DNA from: Streptomyces sp. NBC_01244
GTDB lineage: Bacteria; Actinomycetota; Actinomycetes; Streptomycetales; Streptomycetaceae
Assembly: GCF_035987325.1 (NCBI RefSeq)
Contig: NZ_CP108488.1
Span: 8,804,001-8,868,000, forward strand
Direction: 5' to 3'
Length of the DNA: 64,000 bases
Position numbers and translations under genes: made by a program. A model generated the notes under the pieces. That model saw nothing but the letters and a program-made list of their open reading frames with translations, made no database searches and had not been told where the DNA came from. This document shows, piece by piece, positions 50,757 through 60,191 of this stretch; the stretch's first letter is position 1, and each line of letters begins with the position of its first letter.

Positions 50757-52823
50757 ATGCCCCCAAGAAGAGCCGCAAGCCCCGCCGCGAGCCCCCCAGC
50801 CGGCCGAGCCGCAACCGGCGCCGCGAGCAGAAGAGCCGTACCCGCACGGGCCGCCGCCGTCCTGGCGGCGTTCACCGCGTCCGCCCTCGGCCTCGGCGCC
50901 CTGGGCGCGGGTCCGGCCGTGGCCCGCACCGCCGCCGCGGACCCCGCGCCGGCCACGGCCGTCACCCGGGCCGCCCTCGACCCCGCACTGGCCGAGGGCC
51001 GCGGCGCCCGGGTGGACTTCGCCGAGCAGGAGGCGGAGAACGCCGTCACCACCGGCACGCTCATCGGCCCCGACCGCACCGCCTACTCGCTGCCCGCCGA
51101 AGCCTCCGGCCGCAAGGCGGTACGGCTGGTCCCGGGCCAGTACGTGGAGTTCACCCTGCCCGCGGCGGCCGACGCGGTCACCGTCCGCTACAGCCTCCCC
51201 GACGCCCCGGCCGGCGGCGGCATCACCGCCCCGCTCGACGTCACCGTGAACGGCAAGCACCGCCGCTCCATGACGCTGACCTCTCAGTACTCCTGGCTCT
51301 ACAACCAGTACCCCTTCAGCAACGATCCGCAGGCTGACCTCCTGCACCCCGACTGGTGGATCACCGAGTGCGGCTGCGTCCCGGCGGCCACCACCCCGGC
51401 ACCGGTCATCGCCAAGCCGTTCCGCCCCACCCACATGTACGACGAGCAGCGCCTGCTCCTGGGCCGTACCCACCGGGCGGGCGACACGATCCGGCTCACG
51501 GTCCCGGCCGGGAGCCCCGCCGCATGGACGGTCATCGACCTGCTCGACTCGCAGCGCGTCGGCGCCCCGCACGTGGAGGCGGCCGCCGCCAACGCCCTCC
51601 TCTTCGGCGCCGACCCGACGGGCCGCCGGGACTCGGCCGACGCCATCGACCGGGCCATCGCCTTCGCCAAGCGCCACCGGCTCCCGGTGTACCTGCCGCC
51701 CGGCACCTACCAGGTCAACCGCCACATCATCGTGGACGGGGTCACCATCACCGGCGCCGGGAGCTGGTACACCACCGTCAAGGGCAAGGGCGTCGGCTTC
51801 TACGGCAAGGAGGCCGCGGACGGCGGCAGTCGAGGCGTCCACCTCTCCCGCTTCGCCATCGAGGGCGATGTCCGCGAACGCGTGGACCCCGACCAGGTCA
51901 ACGGGGTCGGCGGCGCGATGAGCGACTCCACCATCGACTCCCTCTACATCCACCACACCAAGGTCGGCCTCTGGTTCGACGGCCCGATGAGCAACGTGAA
52001 GGTCACCCGCAACGTCATCACCGACCAGATCGCCGACGGCCTGAACTTCCACACCGGAGTCACCGACTCCCTCGTCCAGGACAACTTCGTCCGCAACACG
52101 GGCGACGACGGCCTCGCGATGTGGGCCGAGAAGACCACGAACGCCCGCAACACCTTCGACCACAACACCGTGCAGAGCCCCACCCTGGCCAACGGCATCG
52201 CGATCTACGGCGGCGCCGACACCACCGTCTCCGCCAACCTCGTGGCCGACCCGGTCCGCGAGGGCAGCGCCCTGCACGTCGGCTCCCGCTTCGGAGCGGA
52301 ACCCTTCACCGGCAGCCTGCACGTCGACGGCAACACCACCGTCCGCGCCGGCACCTACGAACTGAACTGGAACATCGGGCTCGGCGCGATCTGGTTCTAC
52401 GCCCTGGACCGCAGCATCGACCGGGCCGACATCCAGGTCACCCGCAACACCTTCCTGGACAGCACCTACAACGCGATCATGCTGGTCAGCGACTGGCCGG
52501 TGAAGGACAAGGTCCGCATCGAGAACGTCCACTTCAAGGACATCCGCGTCGACGGCACCGGCACCTCGGTGGTCAGCGCCCGGGTCGCCGGCTCGGCGAG
52601 CTTCGAGAACGTCGACGCACGGGGCGTCGGGGCCGTCGGCGTCAACAACTGCGGCTCCTTCAACTTCCCCGCCACCGGCTCGGAGTTCACCCTCGCCGAC
52701 CGCGGCGGCAACGACGGCGGCGGCACGACCGGCCCGTGGTTCGCCGGCTGGGAACTGCCCAACACCATCACCTGTGACGACCGCCCGCCGGTCGTCGCCC
52801 CGCCGGCGCCGAGCCCTTGGTAA
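50757..52823 (+). CDS. Secreted beta-helix glycanase, GH87/mycodextranase-like
   Basis: A 688-residue protein with a long signal peptide (RAVPARAAAVLAAFTASALGLGALGAGPAVA). An N-terminal beta-sandwich (VDFAEQEAENAV ... YVEFTLP ... VTVRYSLPDAP) is followed by a pectate-lyase-like right-handed beta-helix. The helix starts NALLFGADPTGRRDSADAIDRAIAFAK and PVYLPPGTYQVNRHIIVDGVTITGAG. DGLNFHTGVTDSLVQDN and NTGDDGLAMW give the acidic residues (Asp pair) expected of GH87 alpha-1,3-glucanases. I am less sure of GH87 than of the fold. ATG 50757 is chosen because the signal peptide begins after it. Confidence 0.75.
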   Translation: MPPRRAASPAASPPAGRAATGAASRRAVPARAAAVLAAFTASALGLGALGAGPAVARTAAADPAPATAVTRAALDPALAEGRGARVDFAEQEAENAVTTGTLIGPDRTAYSLPAEASGRKAVRLVPGQYVEFTLPAAADAVTVRYSLPDAPAGGGITAPLDVTVNGKHRRSMTLTSQYSWLYNQYPFSNDPQADLLHPDWWITECGCVPAATTPAPVIAKPFRPTHMYDEQRLLLGRTHRAGDTIRLTVPAGSPAAWTVIDLLDSQRVGAPHVEAAAANALLFGADPTGRRDSADAIDRAIAFAKRHRLPVYLPPGTYQVNRHIIVDGVTITGAGSWYTTVKGKGVGFYGKEAADGGSRGVHLSRFAIEGDVRERVDPDQVNGVGGAMSDSTIDSLYIHHTKVGLWFDGPMSNVKVTRNVITDQIADGLNFHTGVTDSLVQDNFVRNTGDDGLAMWAEKTTNARNTFDHNTVQSPTLANGIAIYGGADTTVSANLVADPVREGSALHVGSRFGAEPFTGSLHVDGNTTVRAGTYELNWNIGLGAIWFYALDRSIDRADIQVTRNTFLDSTYNAIMLVSDWPVKDKVRIENVHFKDIRVDGTGTSVVSARVAGSASFENVDARGVGAVGVNNCGSFNFPATGSEFTLADRGGNDGGGTTGPWFAGWELPNTITCDDRPPVVAPPAPSPW

Positions 52824-52834
52824 GTGCCCAGTGA

Positions 52835-54322
52835 TCACCGCTCCGCCGCGCCCGGGGGTTCGAGCGGCGGAGCGGTCACCGCGCAGTTGGTACGGCACTG
52901 CGGGTGACAGGCCCCGGGCGCGGGGGAGCGTACGGTGGCCCAGGCCACGGCGGCTCCGGCCACCAGCACCCCCGCGCACCACAGCATCGCCCGCCCGAAG
53001 GACGCGTCGAAGGCCCCGGCCGAGAGGTACGCGTCCGGCCCCATCCCGGCCAGCAGCGGCAGCGCGGCCACCGCGAGGAGTCCGGCGGCGCGCGCGGCCG
53101 CGTTGTTGATGCCGCTGGCCAGGCCCGCCCGGCCGGGATCCACCGAGGACAGGACGGTCGCCGTCAGCGGAGCCACCAGGGCCGCCATGCCGCTGCCCAT
53201 CACCAGCAGCGCCGGCAGCACGTCCCGTACGTACGAGGCCTGCGGGCCCACCCGCAGCATCAGCAGCATCCCCGCCGCGCACAGCAGCGGCCCGACGGTC
53301 AGCGGGATGCGCGGGCCGATCCGCTCCCCGAGCTGCGCCGACCGGGCCGACAGCAGCAGCATCAGCGCCGTGGTGGGCAGCAGCGCGGCCCCGGCGCCGA
53401 GGGCGGAGTAGCCGGACACCACCTGGAGCTGGAGCACCACCAGGAAGAAGAAGCCGCCGAAGGCCGCGTACACGCACAGGGTGACCAGGTTGACGGCGGT
53501 GAACTGGCGGGAGGAGAAGATGTCCGGCGGCACCATCGGATCGGCCCGCCGCCGCTCGACCGCCACGAACACTCCGGCCAGCAGCACGCCGCCGACGGCC
53601 GAAACCACCACGAGCGCGGCGCCGGAACGGGCCTCGATGAGCGCGTAGGTCAGCAGGGCGAGCGAGGCCGCGCCGAGGACCGCCCCGGCCACGTCGAACC
53701 GCCCGTGCGCCGCCGGATCCCGCGATTCCGGTACGTGCCGCAGCGCGATCGGGACGCAGAGCGCGGCCACCGGCACGTTGAGCAGGAACACCCAGCGCCA
53801 GCCCGGCCCGTCCACCAGCCAGCCGCCCAGGAACGGCCCCACGGCGGCCCCCACCCCGCCGAACCCCGACCACAGCCCCACCGCGCGGGCCCGGTCGCCG
53901 GGATGGATCGAGCCCTGGATCAGCGCGAGGGAACCGGGCGTCAGCAGTGCCCCGCCGATGCCCTGCAGGGCGCGTGCGGCGATGAGGATCCCGGCGTTCG
54001 GCGCGATCCCGCACAGCAGCGAGGCGACCGCGAACCACACCACCCCGAGCACGAAGATCCGGCGCCGCCCGAACCGGTCCCCGAGCGCCCCGCCGACCAG
54101 GATCAGGCCCGCGAGGGTCAGCAGGTAGGCGTTGACCGTCCACTGGAGCACCGCCAGATCGGCGCCGAGATCCCGCCCGATGCTGGGCAGGGCCACATTG
54201 ACCACGGTCGAGTCGAGCAGCGCCATGGCGGAGCCGAGCACGGTGGTCAGCACGATCCACCGGCCCTGCGCGGTACCGAGCCGGACCCCGGGGGAGGGCG
54301 GCGGGGATGCGGGATCGGTCAT
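52835..54322 (-). CDS. MFS exporter, DHA2 (EmrB/QacA) family
   Basis: A 495-residue, 14-helix drug:H+ antiporter. Family motifs are LDSTVVNVALPSIGRDL (motif D1), GGALGDRFGRRR (motif A), and GLASGINNAAARAAGLLAVA near the end. It would export small toxic compounds. No TetR or MarR gene adjoins it. ATG 54320-54322 is chosen over an upstream start because the DHA2 N-terminus begins there, with a G6 tract as ribosome site. The 3' end is 12 bases from the end of the glycanase gene. Confidence 0.9.
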   Translation of the reverse strand: MTDPASPPPSPGVRLGTAQGRWIVLTTVLGSAMALLDSTVVNVALPSIGRDLGADLAVLQWTVNAYLLTLAGLILVGGALGDRFGRRRIFVLGVVWFAVASLLCGIAPNAGILIAARALQGIGGALLTPGSLALIQGSIHPGDRARAVGLWSGFGGVGAAVGPFLGGWLVDGPGWRWVFLLNVPVAALCVPIALRHVPESRDPAAHGRFDVAGAVLGAASLALLTYALIEARSGAALVVVSAVGGVLLAGVFVAVERRRADPMVPPDIFSSRQFTAVNLVTLCVYAAFGGFFFLVVLQLQVVSGYSALGAGAALLPTTALMLLLSARSAQLGERIGPRIPLTVGPLLCAAGMLLMLRVGPQASYVRDVLPALLVMGSGMAALVAPLTATVLSSVDPGRAGLASGINNAAARAAGLLAVAALPLLAGMGPDAYLSAGAFDASFGRAMLWCAGVLVAGAAVAWATVRSPAPGACHPQCRTNCAVTAPPLEPPGAAER

Positions 54323-54483
54323 CCCCCCAGGCTGGCCCTCCCGGCCGGGAACAGCCACCCGGCGGCCGCGGTCGGCTGATTAGGCACTCTTGTACGGAGC
54401 ATGACATCACCCGCACCATGGCCCGCGCACGTCACGCACACCCTTTCCGCACGACCTGCACACGGCGTACGAGGAGACCACAC

Positions 54484-57400
54484 GTGGCACGAAGCGACAC
54501 CCGACGAGCCTCCCGCTCACCATTACGAGCCCTGCGCGCAGGGCTCGCAGCCCTCACCGCGGCCCTGCTGCTGCCCCTGGGCGCGGGCGTGGCCGCCGCC
54601 GCGCCCGACCCCGGACCCACCCCGGGCACGGCCGAGCGCAAGATCGAAGCCAGTCTCCGCGCCCAGCTCGACGGCTCCGCGAAGGCCGTCTTCTGGGTCT
54701 ACCTCGACAGCGCCGCCGACCTCACCTCCGCAGGCGGGCAGCAGACCCGCACGGCGAAGGCGGAAACGGTTCTGCGTCTGAAGAAGGACCATGCCGCGCG
54801 CAGCCAGGCCGAGGTGATCAAGGCTCTGGACGGTGCGAAGGCCGAGTACACCTCGTACTGGATCGTCAACGCCGTCCGCGTCGTCGGCACCGAGAAGCTC
54901 GCCGGGGCCCTGGCCCAGCGCCCCGAGGTCTCCCGGATCGACGCCGACGACAAGGTCGACCTGCCGAAGCCGGCGGAAGGCAAGCGGGAGAAGGCCGCGG
55001 CCGACGCCGTCGAGTGGAACATCGACCGGATCAAGGCACCGCAGGTCTGGGAGCAGCTCGGCGTGCGCGGCGAGGGCATCGTCGTCGCCAACATCGACAG
55101 CGGCGTCGACCACACCCACCCGGCCGTGGCCAACCAGTACCGCGGCAAGAGCGCCGACGGCACCTACGACCACAACTACAACTGGTTCGACCCGGCCGGG
55201 GTCTGCCCCACCGCGGCCCCCTGCGACAACAACGACCACGGCACCCACACGATGGGCACCATGGTCGGCGACGACGGCGGCGCCAACAAGACCGGTGTCG
55301 CCCCGGGCGCGAAGTGGATCGCGGCCAAGGGCTGTGAGACCACCTCCTGCTCCGAGGCCTCCCTCCTCGCCGCCGGCCAGTGGATCGTCGCGCCGACCGA
55401 CCTCAACGGCCAGAACCCGCGGCCCGACCTGGCCCCGCACATCGTCAACAACTCCTGGGGCGGCACGGGCGGCGACACCTGGTACCAGCAGATCGTCGAC
55501 ACCTGGCGCGCGGCCGGCATCTTCCCGGCCTTCTCCAACGGCAACTCCGGCCCCGGCTGCACCACCAGCGGCTCGCCCGGCGACTACCAGAGCTCCTACA
55601 GCTCCGGAGCCTTCGACATCAACGGCGCGATCGCCTCGTTCTCCTCGCGCGGCGCGGGCCCCGGCGGCATCGTCAAGCCGAACATCGCCGCCCCCGGCGT
55701 GAACGTGCGCTCCTCCGTCCCCGGCGGCTACGCGTCCTTCTCCGGCACCTCCATGGCCTCGCCGCACACGGCCGCGGCCGTGGCCCTGCTCTGGTCGGCC
55801 GCGCCCGCCCTCGAAGGCGACATCGCGCAGACCACTGCCCTGCTGGACGGCACCGCGCTGGACACCGACAGCAGCCAGTGCGGCGGCACCGCCGCCGACA
55901 ACAACGTCTTCGGCGAAGGCAAGCTCGACGTCCTCGCCGCCGTCCTCGCCGCCCCGCGCGGCGCGATCGGCGCCCTCGGCGGCACCGTGCGCTCCGGCGG
56001 GCAGCCCGTCGCCGGCGTGAAGGTCGTCGCCGACGGCCCGATCGACCGTACGACGACCACCGAGGCCGACGGCACGTACCGCTTCACCGCCCTGTCCGTG
56101 GGCGACTACGCGCTGACCGCCTCGAAGTTCGGCTACGGGCAGCAGGGCGCGACCGTATCGGTGACCGAGAACGCCACCGCGACGGGCGACATCGACCTCG
56201 TCCAGGCGGACTCCGGGAAGCTCACGGGCACCGTCTCCTCGGCCGCGGGCCCCGTGGCCGGCGCCGCGGTGACCGTCGCGGACACCCCGGTGACCGCGAC
56301 CACCGACGCGCAGGGCCGCTTCGAGGTCACCCTGCCGCACGGCACGTACGACGTGAACGCCACCCACTCCTCGCGCTGCCTCAGCGGCGGCACGGCCAAG
56401 GTCACCCTCGCCGGGGACACCACCGTCGCGGTGACCCTCCCCGAACGCACCGACACCTACGGCTACGCCTGCGCCACCTCGGGCACCGGCCCGTACCAGC
56501 CGGGCGACCGGCAGCTCGCACTGACCGGCGACAACACCACCGAGCGCGTCGACCTGCCCTTCCCGCTGCCGCTGTACGGCAAGACGTACGGGCAGGCCTG
56601 GATCGGCACGAACGGCACCGTCAGCTTCGGCGGAAACAACACCGGCGACATCAACGGGGACATCCCGAGCGCGGCCACGCCCAACGCGGCGCTGTACCCG
56701 TTCTGGGACGACCTGGTCGTCGGGGCCGCCGGCAGCGGGTCCGGGGTCTTCACGGCGGTCACCGGCACGGCGCCGCACCGGAGCTACGTGATCGAGTGGC
56801 GAGAGGTCTCGCACTGGTCGGCGCAGTCCGACAAGTTCTCCTTCTCGGCGGCGATCGGTGAGGACGGCAGCGTCCGGTACACCTACAAGGGGACCGGCGG
56901 CACCGGCATCAAGGGCGGTTCCACCGCCACCGTCGGCGTGGAGAACGCCACCGGCACCGACGCCTACCGGTACTCCTTCAACACGCCCGTCATCAGCGAC
57001 GGCCTGTCCGTCTCCTTCCGCACCACCAAGAGCGGTGTGGTGGCGGGCCGGGTGCTCGACGCGAACGACGGCAACGGGGTCGCCGGAGCCACGGTGACCG
57101 TCGGCACGGGCACCACCGCCGTCTCCGCCACCACCGCGGCCGACGGCGGGTACGTGGTCCAGAGCCCGTCCGGCGCCCGCGAACTCACCCTGACCGCCGC
57201 CCAGTACGAGCCGGTGACGGCCACCGTCGACGTCAAGCCGGCCGATGTCACAGCGGCCACCCGCTCCCTGCGCACCGGCAAGGTGACCCCGGCGAAACCG
57301 GCCGTGGAGATCGTCCTGCCGCCCGGCCAGAAGCGGACCCGGACCCTCGACCTCACCAACCCGGGTCTGGGCACGGCCTTCTCCGCGGCCGAGGAGGCGG

Positions 57401-58065
57401 CCTGGCTCACGGTGACCCCGGGCTCGGGTGACCTCCCCACGGGCGGGAAGGCCCCGCTCACCCTGTCCGTGGACACCACGGGCCTGACACCGGGCACCGT
57501 CCTCACGGCCGACCTGAAGATCACCTCGGCCAGCGGCCGGACCCCGGTGCTCACCGTCCCGGTCAAGCTCGTCGTCCCGCGCTACCAGGTCGCCCTGGAC
57601 GCCGGCGCCACGGGCGCGAGCACGGACGCGCTGGGCGACGGCTGGTCCCCGGACCGCAAGTACACGGCGGGCTCCTACGGGTACCAGGGCAACGGTTCGA
57701 CCCAGTCCACCAGCCGCACGATCACGGGCACGGACGACCAGAAGCTCTTCCGCAACGCCCGCGAGGGCATGTACGAATACCGCTTCGACAACGTCCCCAA
57801 CGGCACCTACACCGTGGAACTGGGCTTCGCGGAGCTCTCCTCCACCAAGCCGAACAGGCGCGTCTTCGACGTCCTGGCGGAGGGCACGCAGGTGCTCCCC
57901 TCCCTGGACATCTCCCTGGAGGCGGGCACGTACACAGCCCTGACCCGCAGCTACACGGTCACGGTCACGGACGGAGTCCTGAACGTCCGCTTCGTCACCC
58001 ACGCCGGCTTCGGCAAACCCCTGCTGAACTCCCTGCGCGTGACGGACCGCCCTGACAAGAGCTGA
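54484..58065 (+). CDS. Bacillopeptidase-F-like secreted subtilase
   Basis: A 1193-residue multidomain protease. Signal peptide: LRALRAGLAALTAALLLPLGAGVAAAA. A propeptide (about 45-165) precedes the S8 domain with Asp205 (VANIDSGVD), His252 (NDHGTHTMG) and Ser423 (SGTSMASPHT). Downstream are two carboxypeptidase-regulatory-like beta domains (GTVRSGGQPVAGVKVVADG, VAGRVLDANDGNGVAGATV), a fascin-like middle domain, and a malectin-like C-terminal domain (YQVALDAGATGAS ... VELGFAELSSTKPNRRVFDVLAEG). GTG 54484 has GAGGAGA six bases upstream. Confidence 0.9.
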   Translation: MARSDTRRASRSPLRALRAGLAALTAALLLPLGAGVAAAAPDPGPTPGTAERKIEASLRAQLDGSAKAVFWVYLDSAADLTSAGGQQTRTAKAETVLRLKKDHAARSQAEVIKALDGAKAEYTSYWIVNAVRVVGTEKLAGALAQRPEVSRIDADDKVDLPKPAEGKREKAAADAVEWNIDRIKAPQVWEQLGVRGEGIVVANIDSGVDHTHPAVANQYRGKSADGTYDHNYNWFDPAGVCPTAAPCDNNDHGTHTMGTMVGDDGGANKTGVAPGAKWIAAKGCETTSCSEASLLAAGQWIVAPTDLNGQNPRPDLAPHIVNNSWGGTGGDTWYQQIVDTWRAAGIFPAFSNGNSGPGCTTSGSPGDYQSSYSSGAFDINGAIASFSSRGAGPGGIVKPNIAAPGVNVRSSVPGGYASFSGTSMASPHTAAAVALLWSAAPALEGDIAQTTALLDGTALDTDSSQCGGTAADNNVFGEGKLDVLAAVLAAPRGAIGALGGTVRSGGQPVAGVKVVADGPIDRTTTTEADGTYRFTALSVGDYALTASKFGYGQQGATVSVTENATATGDIDLVQADSGKLTGTVSSAAGPVAGAAVTVADTPVTATTDAQGRFEVTLPHGTYDVNATHSSRCLSGGTAKVTLAGDTTVAVTLPERTDTYGYACATSGTGPYQPGDRQLALTGDNTTERVDLPFPLPLYGKTYGQAWIGTNGTVSFGGNNTGDINGDIPSAATPNAALYPFWDDLVVGAAGSGSGVFTAVTGTAPHRSYVIEWREVSHWSAQSDKFSFSAAIGEDGSVRYTYKGTGGTGIKGGSTATVGVENATGTDAYRYSFNTPVISDGLSVSFRTTKSGVVAGRVLDANDGNGVAGATVTVGTGTTAVSATTAADGGYVVQSPSGARELTLTAAQYEPVTATVDVKPADVTAATRSLRTGKVTPAKPAVEIVLPPGQKRTRTLDLTNPGLGTAFSAAEEAAWLTVTPGSGDLPTGGKAPLTLSVDTTGLTPGTVLTADLKITSASGRTPVLTVPVKLVVPRYQVALDAGATGASTDALGDGWSPDRKYTAGSYGYQGNGSTQSTSRTITGTDDQKLFRNAREGMYEYRFDNVPNGTYTVELGFAELSSTKPNRRVFDVLAEGTQVLPSLDISLEAGTYTALTRSYTVTVTDGVLNVRFVTHAGFGKPLLNSLRVTDRPDKS

Positions 58066-58083
58066 CCGGGGCGACAGCACAAC

Positions 58084-58111
58084 GGGCGGGGCACCTCCGG
58101 GGGCCCCGCCC
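58084..58111 (+). terminator. Terminator after subtilase
   Basis: GGGCGGGGC (58084-58092) pairs with GCCCCGCCC (58103-58111) across a 10-base loop, 18 bases past the stop codon. Confidence 0.7.
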
Positions 58112-58158
58112 TTCGCCGTCACGCCGGAGGTGATCCGGAACCCCCGCGGGCCGGGCCG

Positions 58159-59025
58159 TCAGCTCCGGCGGTACTGGTCCACCAGGATCGTGGCGGAATC
58201 GTCGGCCGGGGCCTCGACCAGTCTCACGATCGCGATGTCGCTCCGGTCCGGGCTGCGCACGCAGAACGGCCGGGCCTTCGCGAGTGCGGCGAAGGGCAGC
58301 GCGGCGGCCGGGCGGGTCTCGATGCCGTGGAGGCAGGCGGCCACGGTCAGCTCCCCGGAGTCGGACACGAAGGAGTCCGACTCCTCGGAGGGGGCCAGGG
58401 CCCGGCCGTCGCGGGCCAGGTACCACTCGGCCGTCTCCGCGGGCACCACCTTCCCCTCCTTCAGGTCGAACTCATAGGCGGAGTCGGGGGCGGTGAGCCT
58501 GGCCTTCGTGTAGCCGGGCAGGTACGCGGCGGCCGGGTCGGGCGGGAGGGGACCGGGCGTGGCCCCAGCTGTGGCGGAGGCCGAGGCGGAGGCGGAGGCG
58601 GACATGGATGCGGATGCGGATGCCGTGGGGCCGGTGACGGGGCTGCCGCCTGTGCTCGGGGCCCCGCTCGTGGGGACGTCCAGGTAGTACACGGCTCCGG
58701 CGGCGGCCAGCAGGGTGCCGGTCACGACGAGGGTCGGGAGCAGCGGAAGCCGCCGCCCGCGGCCCGGCGTGCCGCGGCCCTGCCCGGGGAGGGACGGCGT
58801 TGCCGGGACGGGTGCCGGTGCAGGTCCGTCGGGCCAGGCTCCGGAACCTCCGGAACCCGTGTCCGGCCCGGGGAAGGCCGGCCCCGGGAAGCCCGGTCCG
58901 GCGTAGCCCGCTCCGGCGAAGCCCGCTCCGGGGGCGGCCGGGGCGGCGCCCGCCGGGCCCGATGGCGCGGTGGCGGTCCTGGTGGCCTGGAACGGCGCAG
59001 GGGCGGGCCAGGCGGTGTCGCCCCC
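58159..59025 (-). pseudogene. Out-of-frame extracellular half of the Ser/Thr kinase
   Basis: In a frame one base off from the kinase, this stretch encodes what should be the kinase C-terminus. It has a Gly/Pro/Ala linker, a membrane helix (LLPTLVVTGTLLAAAGAVYYL), a Ser-Ala spacer (SASASMSASASASASA) and a small extracellular domain (YEFDLKEGKVVPAETAEWYLARDG ... SDSFVSDSGELTVAACLHGIETRPAAALPF). The break is at a C5 run on the plus strand (59021-59025); one extra base there would join the two frames. It is either a genuine frameshift or a sequencing/assembly error. Confidence 0.7.
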
Positions 59026-59927
59026 GCCGCCGAGCTCTCCCGGACGGGCCGGGGCAACCAGCCGTCGGTGAACTCCGGCCGCCCGCACACCAGGGGGTGC
59101 GCCCGCACGGAGGCGATGACTTCGGCCGGCTGCGGACGGTCCTCGGGCTGCTTGGCGAGGCACCACGAGACGAGGCCGTAGAGCTCGTGCGGCACCCGGC
59201 TGAGGTCGGGATGCTCGTGGACGACCCGGTAGAGGGCGCTGGACTCCGGCCCGTTCCCGAAGGGCGCGATCCCGCACGCGACGTACGCGGCCAGCGTCCC
59301 GAGCGCGAAGACGTCCGTCGCCGGCGTCGCCGCATGGCCGAGCGCCTGCTCGGGCGCCATGAAGGCCGCCGTGCCGATCCGCAGCCCCGTACCGGTGAGC
59401 GCGGCGGCGTCCGCCGCGCGGGCGATGCCGAAGTCGATCACCCGGGGACCGTCCTGCGCGAGCAGCACGTTGGCGGGCTTCAGGTCGCGGTGGACGACGC
59501 CCGCCCCGTGGATCGCCTGGAGCGCCTCGGCTATGCCCGCGAGGAGCAGCAGGACCGTACGGGTCGGCAGTGGCCCGTGGCGCCGTACGACCTCGTGCAG
59601 CGAGGGGCCGGACACGTACGCGGTGGCGAGCCACGGCGTGGGGTCCTCGACCCCGGAGTCGATCACCTGGGCGGTGAACAGGCCGTGGATCCGGCGGGTG
59701 CTGGCCACCTCCTGGGCGAACCGCCGGCGGAACTCGGGATCGGAGGCGAGTTCCCTGCGGACGGCCTTGAGCGCGATGGGGCGGCCGCCGGGGGTGTGGG
59801 CCAGGTAGACCACGCCCATGCCGCCGGAGCCGAGCCGGGCGTGCAGGCGGTAGCCGCCGATCTCCCGGGGATCCTCTGCGGACAGTGCCGTACGGGCCGG
59901 CTGTGCGCCGGAGTGCTGCTCGGACAT
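58722..59927 (-). CDS. Hanks-type Ser/Thr protein kinase (frame disrupted after the catalytic domain)
   Basis: A 401-residue product as it stands. The kinase domain is complete: glycine loop GSGGMGVVYLA, Lys54 (IALKAVR), HRDLKPANVLL (146-156), DFG (165-167) and APEQ. After about residue 300 the frame runs into basic, Pro/Arg-rich sequence unlike any family, while the normal transmembrane and extracellular part continues in another frame. So the kinase would be soluble. ATG 59925-59927 starts MSEQHSG. An 18-bp palindrome is 76 bases upstream. Confidence 0.82.
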   Translation of the reverse strand: MSEQHSGAQPARTALSAEDPREIGGYRLHARLGSGGMGVVYLAHTPGGRPIALKAVRRELASDPEFRRRFAQEVASTRRIHGLFTAQVIDSGVEDPTPWLATAYVSGPSLHEVVRRHGPLPTRTVLLLLAGIAEALQAIHGAGVVHRDLKPANVLLAQDGPRVIDFGIARAADAAALTGTGLRIGTAAFMAPEQALGHAATPATDVFALGTLAAYVACGIAPFGNGPESSALYRVVHEHPDLSRVPHELYGLVSWCLAKQPEDRPQPAEVIASVRAHPLVCGRPEFTDGWLPRPVRESSAAGATPPGPPLRRSRPPGPPPRHRARRAPPRPPPERASPERATPDRASRGRPSPGRTRVPEVPEPGPTDLHRHPSRQRRPSPGRAAARRAAGGGFRCSRPSS

Positions 59928-60002
59928 GCGGTGGCTCTTTCGACGATGCGGGGCGAGATGCCCTGCGATGCGGCAGGGGCCTGCGCGCATCGTGCCATGC
60001 AT

Positions 60003-60020
60003 TGACTGAATTTTCAGTCA
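60003..60020. promoter_or_regulatory. 18-bp palindrome between kinase and deiminase genes
   Basis: TGACTGAATTTTCAGTCA (60003-60020) consists of TGACTGAA and TTCAGTCA around TT. The form TGACTGAA/TTCAGTCA is typical of TetR-family sites. It lies 76 bases before the kinase and 172 bases before the deiminase start. No TetR gene is in the window. Confidence 0.65.
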
Positions 60021-60191
60021 GTGTCAGAGTGGGCGCCACGTGGCCGCACCACCCGCCCCGCGTCACGGCCCTTCGCGGACGGAGGGCGCACCCTTGACCA
60101 AGGGGCCCGGGGCGGTCGGCCCGTGCCGTGCCTCCCGCGCCCGTCCTGGCCGGACGAAGCCGTCCCGCCAGCCCTCGATCGGAGCTCTCCC

